From the NCBI RefSeq assembly GCF_900100955.1, contig NZ_FNCC01000011.1:248001-312000 (forward strand): DNA of 64,000 nucleotides, given 5' to 3'. Positions 37,433 through 45,744 of this stretch are shown here, piece by piece. The notes below the pieces were generated by a model. It saw nothing but the letters and a program-made list of their open reading frames with translations, made no database searches and was not told where the DNA came from. Source of the DNA: Lentzea fradiae (lineage in GTDB: Bacteria > Actinomycetota > Actinomycetes > Mycobacteriales > Pseudonocardiaceae). The stretch's first letter is position 1, and each line of letters starts with the position of its first letter. The translations under genes were made by a program, and so were the position numbers.

Positions 37433-39451
37433 CTACATCGGCATGTGCCTCGTCGGAGGCGGTCCCGGCTTGCCGATCATCTTCGTCACCGGGCCCTCCT
37501 TGCTCATGCCCTGCTGGTCGAGGAACTGCGACAGCTGCCCCCGCACCTGCGCGAGCGACGGGCGGCGGGACGGTTCCGGGTCCATCGCCGCGAGCAGCAG
37601 GCGGGCGTGCGCGCTGTTCTGCGGCAGCTTCGTCACCGGTTCGCCCTGGGCGGCGGCCATCAGCGAGGAGATCGGGTTCTCGCGGGAGCCGCGCGGCGGG
37701 TGGCCGGTGAGGGCGTAGGAGACCGTCGCGGCCAGCTGCCACGAGTCGGACGCGGGGGACGCCGCCTCGCCGCGTGCGGTCTCCGGTGCGAGGAAGTCGG
37801 GGGTGCCGACCATCATGCCGGTGGCGGTGAGGGTGCTGTCGCCCTTGGAGCGCGCGATGCCGAAGTCGATCAGGTGCGCGGTGCCCTGGTTGTCGACGAT
37901 CACGTTGGACGGCTTCACGTCGCGGTGCAGGACGCCCCGGTCGTGCGCGGCGGCCAGTGCGTCGGCCATGTTGAGCCACAGGCGGGCGGCGAGCTTGTCG
38001 TCGATCAGGCCGTTCTTGATGACCGTCTCCGACAGCGATGCGCCCTCGATGTACTCCATGACCAGCGCGAGGCCGTCCGGGTCCTGGACGATGTCGAACA
38101 CCCGCACGCAGTTCGGGTGGCGGACGGCGGCCAGTGCGCGGGCCTCGCGCAGCATGCGGGCCTCGGTCTCGTTGTCCGGGGCGTGCGCGAGCTTCACCGC
38201 GACCGTGCGGTCGAGCTGCTCGTCGACGGCCAGCCAGACGGTGCCGAAGCCGCCGGAGCCGAGCTGGCGGACGCGGCGGAACCGGCCGTTGCCGGGGTTC
38301 CAGACCTTGCCCGACTTCTGCACGGGGGACGGCGCGTCGGCGTTCGCGGCGCCGGGGCCGAACGGCAGCGGGCCCGGCGTGTCGGCGAGGACGGCCGGCT
38401 GGGACGGCTGCGGGGGCGGCGCGTGGTGCGGCGGGACCTCGGCCACGCGGGTCGGCGGGTACTGCGGTGGCGGCTGGTTCACCGGGCGCATCGGCCGGTT
38501 CAGCGGCGCCGGCTGGTACTTCGGCACCTGCGCCGGCTGGTACGGCGGCGGGTTCTGCGGCGGCTGGTGCGGCTGGCGCTGGGACGGCTGGTGCTGAGAA
38601 GGCTGGTGCTGGGACGGCTGCTGGTACTGCGCCGCGTCGATCGGCTTGGTCTGCGCCTTCTTCTGCGGGGCGGGGGGCAGCGACGACTGCTGCGGCGTGC
38701 GCGCCACCGGCTGCGGTGGCGGCGAGTTCTGCGAGTTCCGGTCGGCGGACCGGTCGCGGCCGGGGCGGTTCAGCATGGCGGTAGTCAACCCGAAAATCCG
38801 CACGACGATTGAGCCGATTACCGCAATCGGCAGAAAGCCCAGGAGCACGTGGCCCACCAGCGTCACCGGTTGTGCCGACGTGGCCGCGAGGAGCACCAGG
38901 AACGGCGGCCAGAAGACGCGCCGCGGCCAGCTCGGGCCGAGCCGGAACGCCGAGCCCGCCTGCAGCATCACGAACAGCAGGCACAGCAACGCCAGCACGA
39001 TGGTGATGCCGGCCGCGACCAGGAACACGAGGGACCCGCCGAGGTCCCTGGCCACGCCGATGATCGACGGGGTGCCGTCGACGAGGTAGCTGCCCTGGGA
39101 GAACTGGTTGAAGCAGGTGGCGCTGTCGAGCGAGGAGGAGCCGGGGATCGAGCGCGAGGCGAGGCCCTCGACGGTGCCGCGCATGATCAGCCACGGCAGC
39201 ACCAGGCAGCCGGCGACACCGAGCACGGCGAAGATCGCGCCCGTGACGGGGCCGTAGGAGTTGCCGACGACCCGGCGCACCGCGATGGACAGCAGCGCCC
39301 CGATCGTGGGGAACAACCCGAGCACCGCGCCGAGCGCGGTGGTGGTCCACACCCAGTCACCGGGGCAGATTGTGGCGCCCACGAAGCCGTGCAGCCACGT
39401 GAGCAAGGACTCGGCGAGCCCCACGACCGACACCACCCCTTCCGCGATCAC
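37433..39451 (-). CDS. Ser/Thr protein kinase with N-terminal membrane domain
   Basis: A 672-residue Hanks-type kinase in reversed order. Residues 1-225 hold about six hydrophobic helices and a Cys-containing loop (SLDSATCFNQFSQGSY). Residues 226-380 are a Pro/Gln-rich disordered linker with three PSQHQ/PSQRQ copies. The kinase domain (about 390-650) is C-terminal. Motifs are intact: GSGGFGTVW, VAVKLAHAP, MEYIEGASL, HRDVKPSNVIVD near 510, IDFGIARS and GTPDFLAPE with activation-loop threonines. Mycobacterial PknA/B have the kinase first and PASTA repeats outside, which are absent here. It ends a run of minus-strand genes (WXG-like, EspC-like, SEFIR-SseB); a functional link is inferred. Confidence 0.92.
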   Translation of the reverse strand: MIAEGVVSVVGLAESLLTWLHGFVGATICPGDWVWTTTALGAVLGLFPTIGALLSIAVRRVVGNSYGPVTGAIFAVLGVAGCLVLPWLIMRGTVEGLASRSIPGSSSLDSATCFNQFSQGSYLVDGTPSIIGVARDLGGSLVFLVAAGITIVLALLCLLFVMLQAGSAFRLGPSWPRRVFWPPFLVLLAATSAQPVTLVGHVLLGFLPIAVIGSIVVRIFGLTTAMLNRPGRDRSADRNSQNSPPPQPVARTPQQSSLPPAPQKKAQTKPIDAAQYQQPSQHQPSQHQPSQRQPHQPPQNPPPYQPAQVPKYQPAPLNRPMRPVNQPPPQYPPTRVAEVPPHHAPPPQPSQPAVLADTPGPLPFGPGAANADAPSPVQKSGKVWNPGNGRFRRVRQLGSGGFGTVWLAVDEQLDRTVAVKLAHAPDNETEARMLREARALAAVRHPNCVRVFDIVQDPDGLALVMEYIEGASLSETVIKNGLIDDKLAARLWLNMADALAAAHDRGVLHRDVKPSNVIVDNQGTAHLIDFGIARSKGDSTLTATGMMVGTPDFLAPETARGEAASPASDSWQLAATVSYALTGHPPRGSRENPISSLMAAAQGEPVTKLPQNSAHARLLLAAMDPEPSRRPSLAQVRGQLSQFLDQQGMSKEGPVTKMIGKPGPPPTRHMPM

Positions 39452-39595
39452 CCCCAGCCTAGGCGTCTTGACAGCCTACGGTGCGTGATCGGTCTGCGGT
39501 TGACGCCACAGCAACCCGCTGCCCGTCACCGCGTCGTACCCACCCGTTCGCCGTAGTGCGAGACGCCGTCTCCTCTACAACGCGGTGGAACCCCG

Positions 39596-40168
39596 TCACG
39601 TTGACCACCTCCGCCAACGCGGGTAGCGCGCGGTGATCGCGAGCGTCGTCAGCACCGTCTCGACGTGCGGCTTCGCCATGAAGTCCTCCACCTGCGGCAC
39701 CACCGGCGGTGCCGCGGCGACCGGCACCTGCGCCGCGGAGGGCGCCGGGACGCCGTCCGTGACCCGCACCGGAACGGGGTCGTGGTCGCGCAGCTCCGAC
39801 CGCACGTGTCTCAGTTCGTCGGTCGCGACGCCGACGGCGCGGACGGCGAGCTGCTCCTCCTCGGCGAGCTGCCGCCACAGCCGCTCAGCCTGGTCGGGGT
39901 CCGCGTGCTGGACGAGACGGCTCACCTCGACGTGGGTGTAGAGGTAGGTCTCGACGGCGTCGTGGGCGGCCTCGAACGCGTCGGACACCTCGAGCCAGCG
40001 CTTCCGCGCCCGGTACCGGTACTCGTCGAACTTGGTGCTCGCCGCGCCGGTCCACCCGTTCGCCGTGGCCCTGGCATGGGCGAACCCCACGGATGCGCAC
40101 TCGTCACGCATCCGCTTCAACCACTCCTGCACGCTCAGGAGGTAGTGGAAGTCGCTGGTGAGGCTCAC
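39596..40168 (-). CDS. Uncharacterised WXG-like/type VII-associated protein
   Basis: A 190-residue protein not matched to a named family. The N-terminal 120 residues are helical with ANGWTGAASTKFDEYRYRAR near residue 36, a WxG-like turn between two helices as in type VII secretion substrates and their partners. Then come a Pro/Ala/Val-rich spacer (about 130-155) and a short conserved-looking tail (DFMAKPHVETVLTTLAITA). No signal peptide or membrane helix. GTG 40168 overlaps the EspC-like stop (GTGA), so the two are translated together and may form a heterodimer. No ESX core gene is in the window. Confidence 0.7.
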   Translation of the reverse strand: MSLTSDFHYLLSVQEWLKRMRDECASVGFAHARATANGWTGAASTKFDEYRYRARKRWLEVSDAFEAAHDAVETYLYTHVEVSRLVQHADPDQAERLWRQLAEEEQLAVRAVGVATDELRHVRSELRDHDPVPVRVTDGVPAPSAAQVPVAAAPPVVPQVEDFMAKPHVETVLTTLAITARYPRWRRWST

Positions 40169-40428
40169 GCGAGAAAGGTGTCCACCTCTTCGTAATGTCG
40201 GGCTGTGTCGACGAGGCGGTCCGCCGTGCCTTCGACGTCGCGCACCAATTCTGCTGTCGCCTGCTCGGAGACGTCTCGGAACCTCGCGAGTGCGGCGAAC
40301 AGGTCACCGCGGGTGGGGTCCGTCCGTCCGTCCGGGTGCCGGGCCAGGGAGGTGACCTCCTCGGCCGCTCGGACCAACGGGCCGACGAGCGCCCGCAGCT
40401 CCGCCGGATCGACGCTGAACCCGTTCAA
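40165..40428 (-). CDS. EspC-like small helical protein (ESX-associated family)
   Basis: An 87-residue all-helical protein resembling the T7SS_ESX_EspC family (PF10824-type). It begins GFSVDPAELRALVGPLVRAA, with a central helix FAALARFRDVSEQATAELVRDVEGTA and the ending HYEEVDTFLA. The YxxxD/E signal of ESX substrates can be read as YEEVD near the C-terminus. TTG start at 40428 with GGAGG four bases upstream; it overlaps the next gene by four bases. It sits 45 bp after the SEFIR-SseB gene, in the same operon. The family assignment is by pattern and would need a profile search. Confidence 0.72.
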   Translation of the reverse strand: MNGFSVDPAELRALVGPLVRAAEEVTSLARHPDGRTDPTRGDLFAALARFRDVSEQATAELVRDVEGTADRLVDTARHYEEVDTFLA

Positions 40429-40473
40429 GACACCTCCACCGGGGAAAGTTTGGTCAGGAACGGTACTGGAGCG

Positions 40474-41301
40474 TCAGCCGATGAGCCCTCGGATGTCGGC
40501 GGCGGACACGAAGACCACCTCGTCGCGTGACGCCCCCGCGTCGACCACCACCCCGACGCCGAGCGGCGCCACGAGCGGCAGCAGCTCCGCGCCCTCGACC
40601 TCGAGCCAGCGGTCGTCCCACGGGAAGCCCTTGAGCCGCCGGTAGGCCACCAGCCGGTCGAGCCCGGTGAACGCGAGCACCGCCCGCTCGTGGCCGGAGA
40701 CGTCCGCCGCGACCAGGCCGGGCCGTCCGGGATCGGGCAGGTAGACGGTGGTGTTGAGCAGCTCGGCGACGACCTCGGGGTCACCGGCCCTGGCGAGCTC
40801 GCGCAGCCGCGGCACGGGCGTCTCGTACATCGGCCGCCCGGACAGCTGGTGCTCCAGGTCCACAGCGGACGACGGGTCGCCGGGGTCGACGACGAAGTGC
40901 GGCACGCAGGTGAGCGACGGCGGGATGTCGTCGACCGTGGCACCGGGCAGCACTACGACGATCACCTTGCGCTGGAACAACTGCGGCCGTTGCAGGAGCA
41001 GCCCGCGCAGGTGCTTCAGCTCGTACTCGACGCCCCGGCTGTCCGGGTTGCGGCCGCTGAACGCGAGGGCCCAGCCCGGCGACACCGCGACGGCGATCCG
41101 GTCCGCGTCCTCCATGTGCCGCAGGCAGAACGTCGGCCAGTCGACGGGTTCGTGCTGGTGGTAGAGGTCGATCTCGGGCTTGGCGCCGATCTCGTGCAGC
41201 AGCCCGGCGAACCTGTGCAGCGTCTCCCGCCAGGCCCGTGTTCGCGCGGCGTCCCAGCCGGGACTCGTGTGTGCCCAGACCACGAACACCTCGGGACGCA
41301 T
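40474..41301 (-). CDS. SEFIR-SseB fusion protein
   Basis: A 275-residue two-domain protein. Residues 1-150 look like a SEFIR (TIR-related) domain: MRPEVFVVWAHTSPGWDAAR, DLYHQHEPVDWPTFCLRHME, ADRIAVAVSPGWALAF, RGVEYELKHLRGLL and RKVIVVVLPG. SEFIR domains mediate signalling contacts and in bacteria are linked to defence or NAD-type effectors. Residues 165-275 fit SseB: NTTVYLPDP, VLAFTGLDRLVAY, GAELLPLVAPLGVGVVVDAG and VVFVSAADIRGLI. SseB-like domains in actinobacteria often accompany type VII loci. ATG 41301 is preferred (CATGAT six bases upstream); an in-frame GTG at 41319 also exists. First gene of the four-gene cassette. Confidence 0.8.
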   Translation of the reverse strand: MRPEVFVVWAHTSPGWDAARTRAWRETLHRFAGLLHEIGAKPEIDLYHQHEPVDWPTFCLRHMEDADRIAVAVSPGWALAFSGRNPDSRGVEYELKHLRGLLLQRPQLFQRKVIVVVLPGATVDDIPPSLTCVPHFVVDPGDPSSAVDLEHQLSGRPMYETPVPRLRELARAGDPEVVAELLNTTVYLPDPGRPGLVAADVSGHERAVLAFTGLDRLVAYRRLKGFPWDDRWLEVEGAELLPLVAPLGVGVVVDAGASRDEVVFVSAADIRGLIG

Positions 41302-41995
41302 CGGCGCATCATGCCGCACGAGGTGCGCTCAGCCGCCGCAGACCTCGTGCGCGACGGCCGGGGTAGGACTGGGTGCTTGGGTGCCGCACCTCCGAACCGG
41401 GCGGTTCCGGCAGGGCGAGTGCGGTCACGGCGGGCATCACCGCTGCCGTCGTCCAAGCCGCCCCCGCAGCGGCGCGTCACCACCGTGCCGTCAACCGGTC
41501 GGCGCGGTGAACTCGGCGGCCCACCGGTGCCGGGCCGCCGGTCGGTCTCCTCCCCCTCCGCCCCGAGGCTGACGACCGCGTCCGGTGTCCCCACCGCGGT
41601 CCGCGCAGCCCCGCCTCAGCGGGCGTGGAGGTCGGCTCCGGCCGGACGCGGCCCCATCGCGGCACCGGGTCCGTCTCGGCCTTGTCGGCGGCCACGGTGC
41701 GGGAGGCGCCGTGGACACGGGCGACGAGCGTCGCCCGGACGACGAGCTCACCGGCCGGGCAGCCGGTGAGGACGTGCGTCGGCAGCTGTCTCCGTGCCGG
41801 AGACGACAGGAGGGGCGGCCGCGCACCTCCCGGCGGGCACGTCGGCCGAAGCGACTGCCTCACCGGAGGTGACGGCCCCGGGTAATAACGCGGCGACCAC
41901 AGACCTCATGCGGGACAACATATTCGGCCCCGCCGCGCTCCCGCCCCAACTTCACCCCACGGTGGGGTGAGGCCGAAAAACGTTGCAGGCCAACG
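41302..41995. other. Gene-poor stretch (no supported gene)
   Basis: About 690 bp lie between the SEFIR-SseB start and the cupin stop. Several open frames of 85-130 codons exist on both strands, but their translations are Arg/Pro/Ser-rich, match no family I know, and lack ribosome sites. A small palindrome lies at 41952-41970. It could be a decayed gene or a long regulatory spacer. Confidence 0.5.
41952..41970 (-). terminator. Small hairpin after the cupin gene
   Basis: TCACCCCAC (41952-41960) pairs with GTGGGGTGA (41962-41970) around one base, 26 bp beyond the cupin stop on the minus strand. A possible terminator without a U-run. Confidence 0.45.
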
Positions 41996-42376
41996 TCAGT
42001 GGCCGTCGTGGTCGTGGTCGTGCTCGGGCGCGAACGGCTGGTAGACGTAGAACATCGTGACCGGCTCGTCCCCCGCGACCGTCTCGTGGTCCACCCCCGG
42101 CGGCACGAACGCGTAGGCACCGGCGCCCGCCTCGACCCCGCCGATGGTCACGGTGCCGTCGACGACCCACGTGTGCTGCGTGGCCGACGGGTGGTTGTGC
42201 CCGACGTCGCGAGCGCCCGGCGCCATCCGGATGAGACCGACGATCGTGTCGCCGTTGGGAGACTTCCACAGGAGCTTGTTCTGCAGCCGCTCGTCACCGT
42301 GGAGCGGGAACGACTTCATCTGCGCCAGCACGTCCGGCGGGATGACGGTGACTCTGTCGGGTAACGGTCCGTTCAT
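41996..42376 (-). CDS. Cupin-domain protein with His/Asp tail
   Basis: A 126-residue single-domain cupin. Motif 1 reads GHNHPSATQHTWVVDGTVTIGG (metal ligands HNH and a later His; quoted region about residues 59-80) and motif 2 is FVPPGVDHETVAG near 90-102. The C-terminus ends HDHDHDGH, a potential metal-binding tail. Similar proteins serve as small dioxygenases, isomerases or sensors; no specific role is visible. It is divergent from the ABC exporter at 42607 with 230 bp between. ATG at 42376. Confidence 0.85.
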   Translation of the reverse strand: MNGPLPDRVTVIPPDVLAQMKSFPLHGDERLQNKLLWKSPNGDTIVGLIRMAPGARDVGHNHPSATQHTWVVDGTVTIGGVEAGAGAYAFVPPGVDHETVAGDEPVTMFYVYQPFAPEHDHDHDGH

Positions 42377-42606
42377 GTGGGCTGCCTTCCACTCGCCTGC
42401 GGGATGCGGGAAGGCTACCTGGGCACTCTCACTCGTCCGTGTAGTGCGGAGCGGCCTGGTGACAGAGCGGCGTCAGGCCGAGGAACAGCACCCGTGCAGG
42501 CGTCCGCCGGTGCCGATCAGCACCGGTGGAGGCGTCCTTCTCACCCTCCGATAGAGGGACGCTCGCCGAGCACCGGTTTTCCGCTCCTTCCATGCACAAT
42601 GCCCGC

Positions 42607-43584
42607 ATGACGCCGACGCCTCCGGTCCACTCCGAACACAGTGGGCCACCGGATCTCGCCGTGTCCGTCTCCGGCCTGTCGAAGCGCTTCGGCGACAGGC
42701 AGGCCGTCTCCGGGCTGACGTTCGAGGTCACCAGGGGCCGGGCGTTCGGCCTGCTGGGCCCCAACGGCTCGGGCAAGACCACGACGGTCCGGCTCCTGAC
42801 CGGCCTGCTGCGCCCCGATGGCGGCGAGGTGGCGCTGTTCGGCGAGAGGCTGACCGAGGCGAGCGCCGACGGGTTGCGGGCGCGGATCGGCGTCCAGACC
42901 GACACCAGCCTGTACCCGTCGCTGAGCGCGCGGGAGAACCTGCGCGCGTGGGGTGAGCTGTACGGGCTGTCCCGCGCGACGCTGGACGTGCGGATCGACG
43001 AGGTGCTGGAGGTGCTCGGCCTATCCGAGCGGGCCGGCTCGCTGGTGGGTCAGCTCAGCAAGGGCATGCGGCAGAAGCTCGCGGTCGGACGCGCGGTGCT
43101 GCACACGCCCGAGCTGCTCTTCCTCGACGAGCCCACCGCCGGGCTCGATCCGGAGGCGGCGAACGACCTGATCGCCTACCTGACCGGGATGGTGCGGGCC
43201 GCGAACACCACGGTGATCATCTGCACGCACCAGCTGCACGGCCTCGAAACGCTCTGCGACGACATCGGCATCCTCAAGGACGGCACGCTGCTCACGGCGG
43301 GAGACGTGCCGACCCTGCTGCACCGGAAGTGGCCCGCGCAGCGCTACTCCGTCACCGTCGGGTCCGACCCCGCACGGGCGGCCGAAGTGATCTCCTCGGT
43401 CGACGGGCTGACCGCGGAGGTCGTCGCGGGCGAGGTCACGTTCTCCACCGCCGACGAGGACGCGGTGCCGGCCGCCGTCGCCGCGCTCGTCCGCCACGAC
43501 GTGCCGGTGCGGGCCGTGGTGCCGCAACGGCCGACGATCGAGCAGCTCTACTTCGCCACGCTCGCGGAAGAAGGTGCGGCATGA
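42607..43584 (+). CDS. ABC-2 exporter ATP-binding protein
   Basis: A 325-residue ATPase with Walker A GPNGSGKTTTVRLL near residue 55, a variant signature LSKGMRQKLAVGRAVL near 152 (LSKGM in place of LSGGQ, common in NatA-like proteins), and Walker B LLFLDEPTAGLD near 172. The switch His is in ICTHQLHGLETLCDD near 205. ATG 42607 is chosen; ATG 42592 is also in frame. CACAAT lies six bases before 42607, so the message may be leaderless. It shares ATGA with the permease start. Substrate unknown. Confidence 0.92.
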   Translation: MTPTPPVHSEHSGPPDLAVSVSGLSKRFGDRQAVSGLTFEVTRGRAFGLLGPNGSGKTTTVRLLTGLLRPDGGEVALFGERLTEASADGLRARIGVQTDTSLYPSLSARENLRAWGELYGLSRATLDVRIDEVLEVLGLSERAGSLVGQLSKGMRQKLAVGRAVLHTPELLFLDEPTAGLDPEAANDLIAYLTGMVRAANTTVIICTHQLHGLETLCDDIGILKDGTLLTAGDVPTLLHRKWPAQRYSVTVGSDPARAAEVISSVDGLTAEVVAGEVTFSTADEDAVPAAVAALVRHDVPVRAVVPQRPTIEQLYFATLAEEGAA

Positions 43585-44393
43585 TCGACCGTCAGCGGGT
43601 CTGGGCGTTGATGCGCAAGGACTGGCTCGAGATCTCGCGCAACAAGCAGGCGATCGCACCGCTGGCGATCGTCCCGCTCCTCTTCGCCGCGATCATCCCC
43701 GCCGCCGTGATCCTCGTCGGCAACGGCGGGCTGCTGAGGACGTCGGTCAACGGGTTGCAGAGCTTCCTCGACAACCTGCCGGACGGGATCGTGCCGTCCG
43801 GCTACACCGTCGAGCAGACCGTCGTCCACACCGTGATCATCTACTTCCTGGCGCCGTTCTTCCTGCTCATCCCGGTCATGGTGGCGACCATCGTGGGCAG
43901 CTCCAGCTTCGTCGGCGAGAAGGAGCGGCGGACCGTCGAGGGCCTGCTCTACACGCCGCTGACCAACCGCGAGCTGGTGCTGGGCAAGGTGCTCGTGTCG
44001 GTCGTGCCGTCCGTGCTGGTGACCTGGGTGTCGTTCGTGGTCTACACGGTCGTCGTCAACTCGCTCGGCGCGTCCGTGATGGGCGGCCTGTTCTTCCCGA
44101 CCTGGTCGTGGGTGGTGCTCGTCGTCGTGCTGGTGCCGCTGGTGTCGTTCCTGGCGACCAGCCTGATCGTGGCGGTCTCCGGCCGGTCGAAGACGATGCA
44201 GGGGGCCCAGAGCACGGCGGTCGTGATCATCCTGCCGGTGGTGGGCCTGCTGATCGGCCAGGCCACCGGCCTGATGCTCTTCGACATCACCGTCGCGCTC
44301 GTCGCCGCTCTCGTGCTGCTCGCCATCGACGTGGCCGCGTTCTTCCTCGTCGTGAAGCAGTTCCACCGGGAGCGCGTCATCACGAGCCTGTGA
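43581..44393 (+). CDS. ABC-2 exporter permease (NatB-like)
   Basis: A 270-residue membrane protein with about six helices: one at residues 22-45, a second after an external loop (LDNLPDGIVPSGYTVEQ), and four in the C-terminal half. The cytoplasmic motif GEKERRTVEGLLYTPLTNRELVLGK near residue 113 is typical of NatB/YhaP-type permeases and probably contacts the ATPase. The ATG overlaps the ATPase stop (ATGA). It is convergent with the excalibur lipoprotein gene. Confidence 0.92.
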   Translation: MIDRQRVWALMRKDWLEISRNKQAIAPLAIVPLLFAAIIPAAVILVGNGGLLRTSVNGLQSFLDNLPDGIVPSGYTVEQTVVHTVIIYFLAPFFLLIPVMVATIVGSSSFVGEKERRTVEGLLYTPLTNRELVLGKVLVSVVPSVLVTWVSFVVYTVVVNSLGASVMGGLFFPTWSWVVLVVVLVPLVSFLATSLIVAVSGRSKTMQGAQSTAVVIILPVVGLLIGQATGLMLFDITVALVAALVLLAIDVAAFFLVVKQFHRERVITSL

Positions 44394-44408
44394 ACCGTCC
44401 TGAGTGGA

Positions 44409-45137
44409 CTACTCGCAGGCGACGCCGTCCTTGTCGCGGTCGAGCGCCGCCCGGTAACCGGGCTGTCCGGCGTAGATGGGCGCGGCACCGGCAGCACGGG
44501 CCGCGTCGCAGTTCGCGTAGTAGGCGCTGACCGGCGGCGCGGGAGCGGGCTGCGGCACAACGGGCTGCGGCTGCGGCTGCGGCACGACCGGCTGCGGCGG
44601 CGCGGCAACGGGTTGCGGCGCGGGCTTCACGTCGAGACCACCGCACGACGGCCCCCAGAAGCCCAGCCCCGCCTGCTTCGCGACGGCCGCCGCCTCCGCG
44701 ATGGCGGTGTCGGCACCTTCGGCCGCGCGGGCGGCGCCCTGCCCGGCGGCGAGCACCGCGAAGTCACCTTCGCCGGGCAGCACCAGCCGCGCGCCGACGA
44801 CCTGCACCGGCTTGCCCACCAACGTCTTCGTGGCGAACTCGACCGCCGACGAGGCCCAGCACTCACCGGGCGCGGCCAGCCCTTGCAGCACCAGGTTGAC
44901 CCCGCTCGACAACACCACGGTCCGACCGTCCACAACGGACGTGACGGTGACGGGCGGCGGAGTCGTGGTGGTCGTCGTAGTGGTGGTGGTCGTCGTGGTC
45001 GTCGTGGCACTGGAGCTCGCCGAGGCGGCAAGGCCGGTGGACGACTGGCCACACCCGGCGACGACGGCCAGCGAGACCACCGCCGCACTCAGCAGCGCGG
45101 CACGGCGAAAGGTGTGAGGCAGAACGGTTTCGGTCAC
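44409..45137 (-). CDS. Excalibur-domain lipoprotein with degenerate nuclease-like domain
   Basis: A 242-residue predicted lipoprotein. The signal ends in VVAGC near residue 26. Then comes a tract of 15 consecutive threonines (about 40-55), a nuclease-like beta-barrel domain (VTSVVDGRTVVLSSGVNLVL to about residue 150), a Pro/Gln-rich linker with PQPVV repeats, and a C-terminal excalibur domain (YYANCDAARAAGAAPIY ... DRDKDGVACE, calcium-binding DxDxDG). In staphylococcal-type nucleases the barrel carries DGDT and R..G.DAPE. Here these are DGRT and LQGLAAPGE, so catalysis is doubtful. GTG 45137 is the best guess for start. Confidence 0.82.
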   Translation of the reverse strand: MTETVLPHTFRRAALLSAAVVSLAVVAGCGQSSTGLAASASSSATTTTTTTTTTTTTTTPPPVTVTSVVDGRTVVLSSGVNLVLQGLAAPGECWASSAVEFATKTLVGKPVQVVGARLVLPGEGDFAVLAAGQGAARAAEGADTAIAEAAAVAKQAGLGFWGPSCGGLDVKPAPQPVAAPPQPVVPQPQPQPVVPQPAPAPPVSAYYANCDAARAAGAAPIYAGQPGYRAALDRDKDGVACE

Positions 45138-45556
45138 GAGCAGCACATCGCAAGATGCCGACGCCCGTGTTACCCGCGTCACTCCAATGGCGGATGGCGA
45201 ACCCCGCGCCTCAACGGCGACACCCCCAGGACAAAGGTCACCCACGCCAGTGACCCGCCGCCAGGACGGCGCCCACAACCTGCGCCGACGCCGCCGAACT
45301 CGTCGCCGATGACCTAGATGCCGCTGCCCGTTCCGGCACAGCGCGCGACAAGCTCAGCTCGCCGGACTCCGCTATGCACAAACGTCCGAAATGGACACAT
45401 ACACCTCACACAGGACGCCACCACGCCGAAGGCGGATGCACGAAAGGCCAGGGCGAAGCCCGGCCCGGTTACCAGGCGGGGGTTCCGGGGCGGAGCCCGG
45501 CGGGGTCCGGGGCGGAGCCTCCGGCTGGGGTCTGGGGGCTCGGCCCCCAGAAAACA
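45138..45556. other. Intergenic region with GC-rich palindromes
   Basis: No gene is supported in these 420 bp. It holds a direct repeat of TCCGGGGCGGAGCC (45484-45497 and 45506-45519) and a palindrome with arms 45532-45539 and 45543-45550. The rest is ordinary high-GC spacer upstream of the lipoprotein gene, whose promoter was not identified. Confidence 0.6.
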
Positions 45557-45607
45557 CCGAGGGCCGAGAGTAGATCTGCGCTTTCTGCAGATACTCTCGG
45601 CCCTCGG
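45557..45607 (-). terminator. Strong intrinsic terminator downstream of tRNA-Ala
   Basis: An imperfect stem of more than 20 bp (arms about 45557-45579 and 45587-45607, one bulged base) begins seven bases beyond the tRNA 3' end on the minus strand. It is followed by TGTTTTCT, one of the few U-run terminators in the window. Confidence 0.9.
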
Positions 45608-45613
45608 AACGAG

Positions 45614-45686
45614 TGGAGCTGAGGGGAATCGAACCCCTGACCTTCTCGATGCGAACGAGACGCGCTACCAACTGTGCTACAGCCCC
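45614..45686 (-). tRNA. tRNA-Ala (anticodon CGC)
   Basis: Reading the minus strand: acceptor GGGGCTG pairs with CAGCTCC (one G-U), and the D arm contains AGTTGGTAG. The anticodon stem TCTCG/CGAGA surrounds loop TTCGCAT, giving anticodon CGC (reads GCG). The T arm is AGGGG-TTCGATT-CCCCT and the discriminator is A. CCA is not encoded. Confidence 0.97.
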
Positions 45687-45744
45687 TTGCGGTGTTACGA
45701 GAGAACTATAGCAGCCCCGGAGGGGGTGTTTTCACCACCCCCTC

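Noticed and set aside
37433-41301. Conventional antiphage defence island
   Set aside because: Apart from the SEFIR domain there is no nuclease, NADase core, restriction gene or mobile element nearby. The type VII-like partners suggest another context, so defence is not claimed.
44945-45005. Simple-sequence repeat (GTN-rich) as a noncoding microsatellite
   Set aside because: It keeps the reading frame of the lipoprotein and encodes an unbroken Thr tract with mixed ACC/ACG/ACT codons.
45484-45550. Insertion-sequence terminal repeats
   Set aside because: The repeats are short and GC-rich, and no transposase frame or target duplication is associated.
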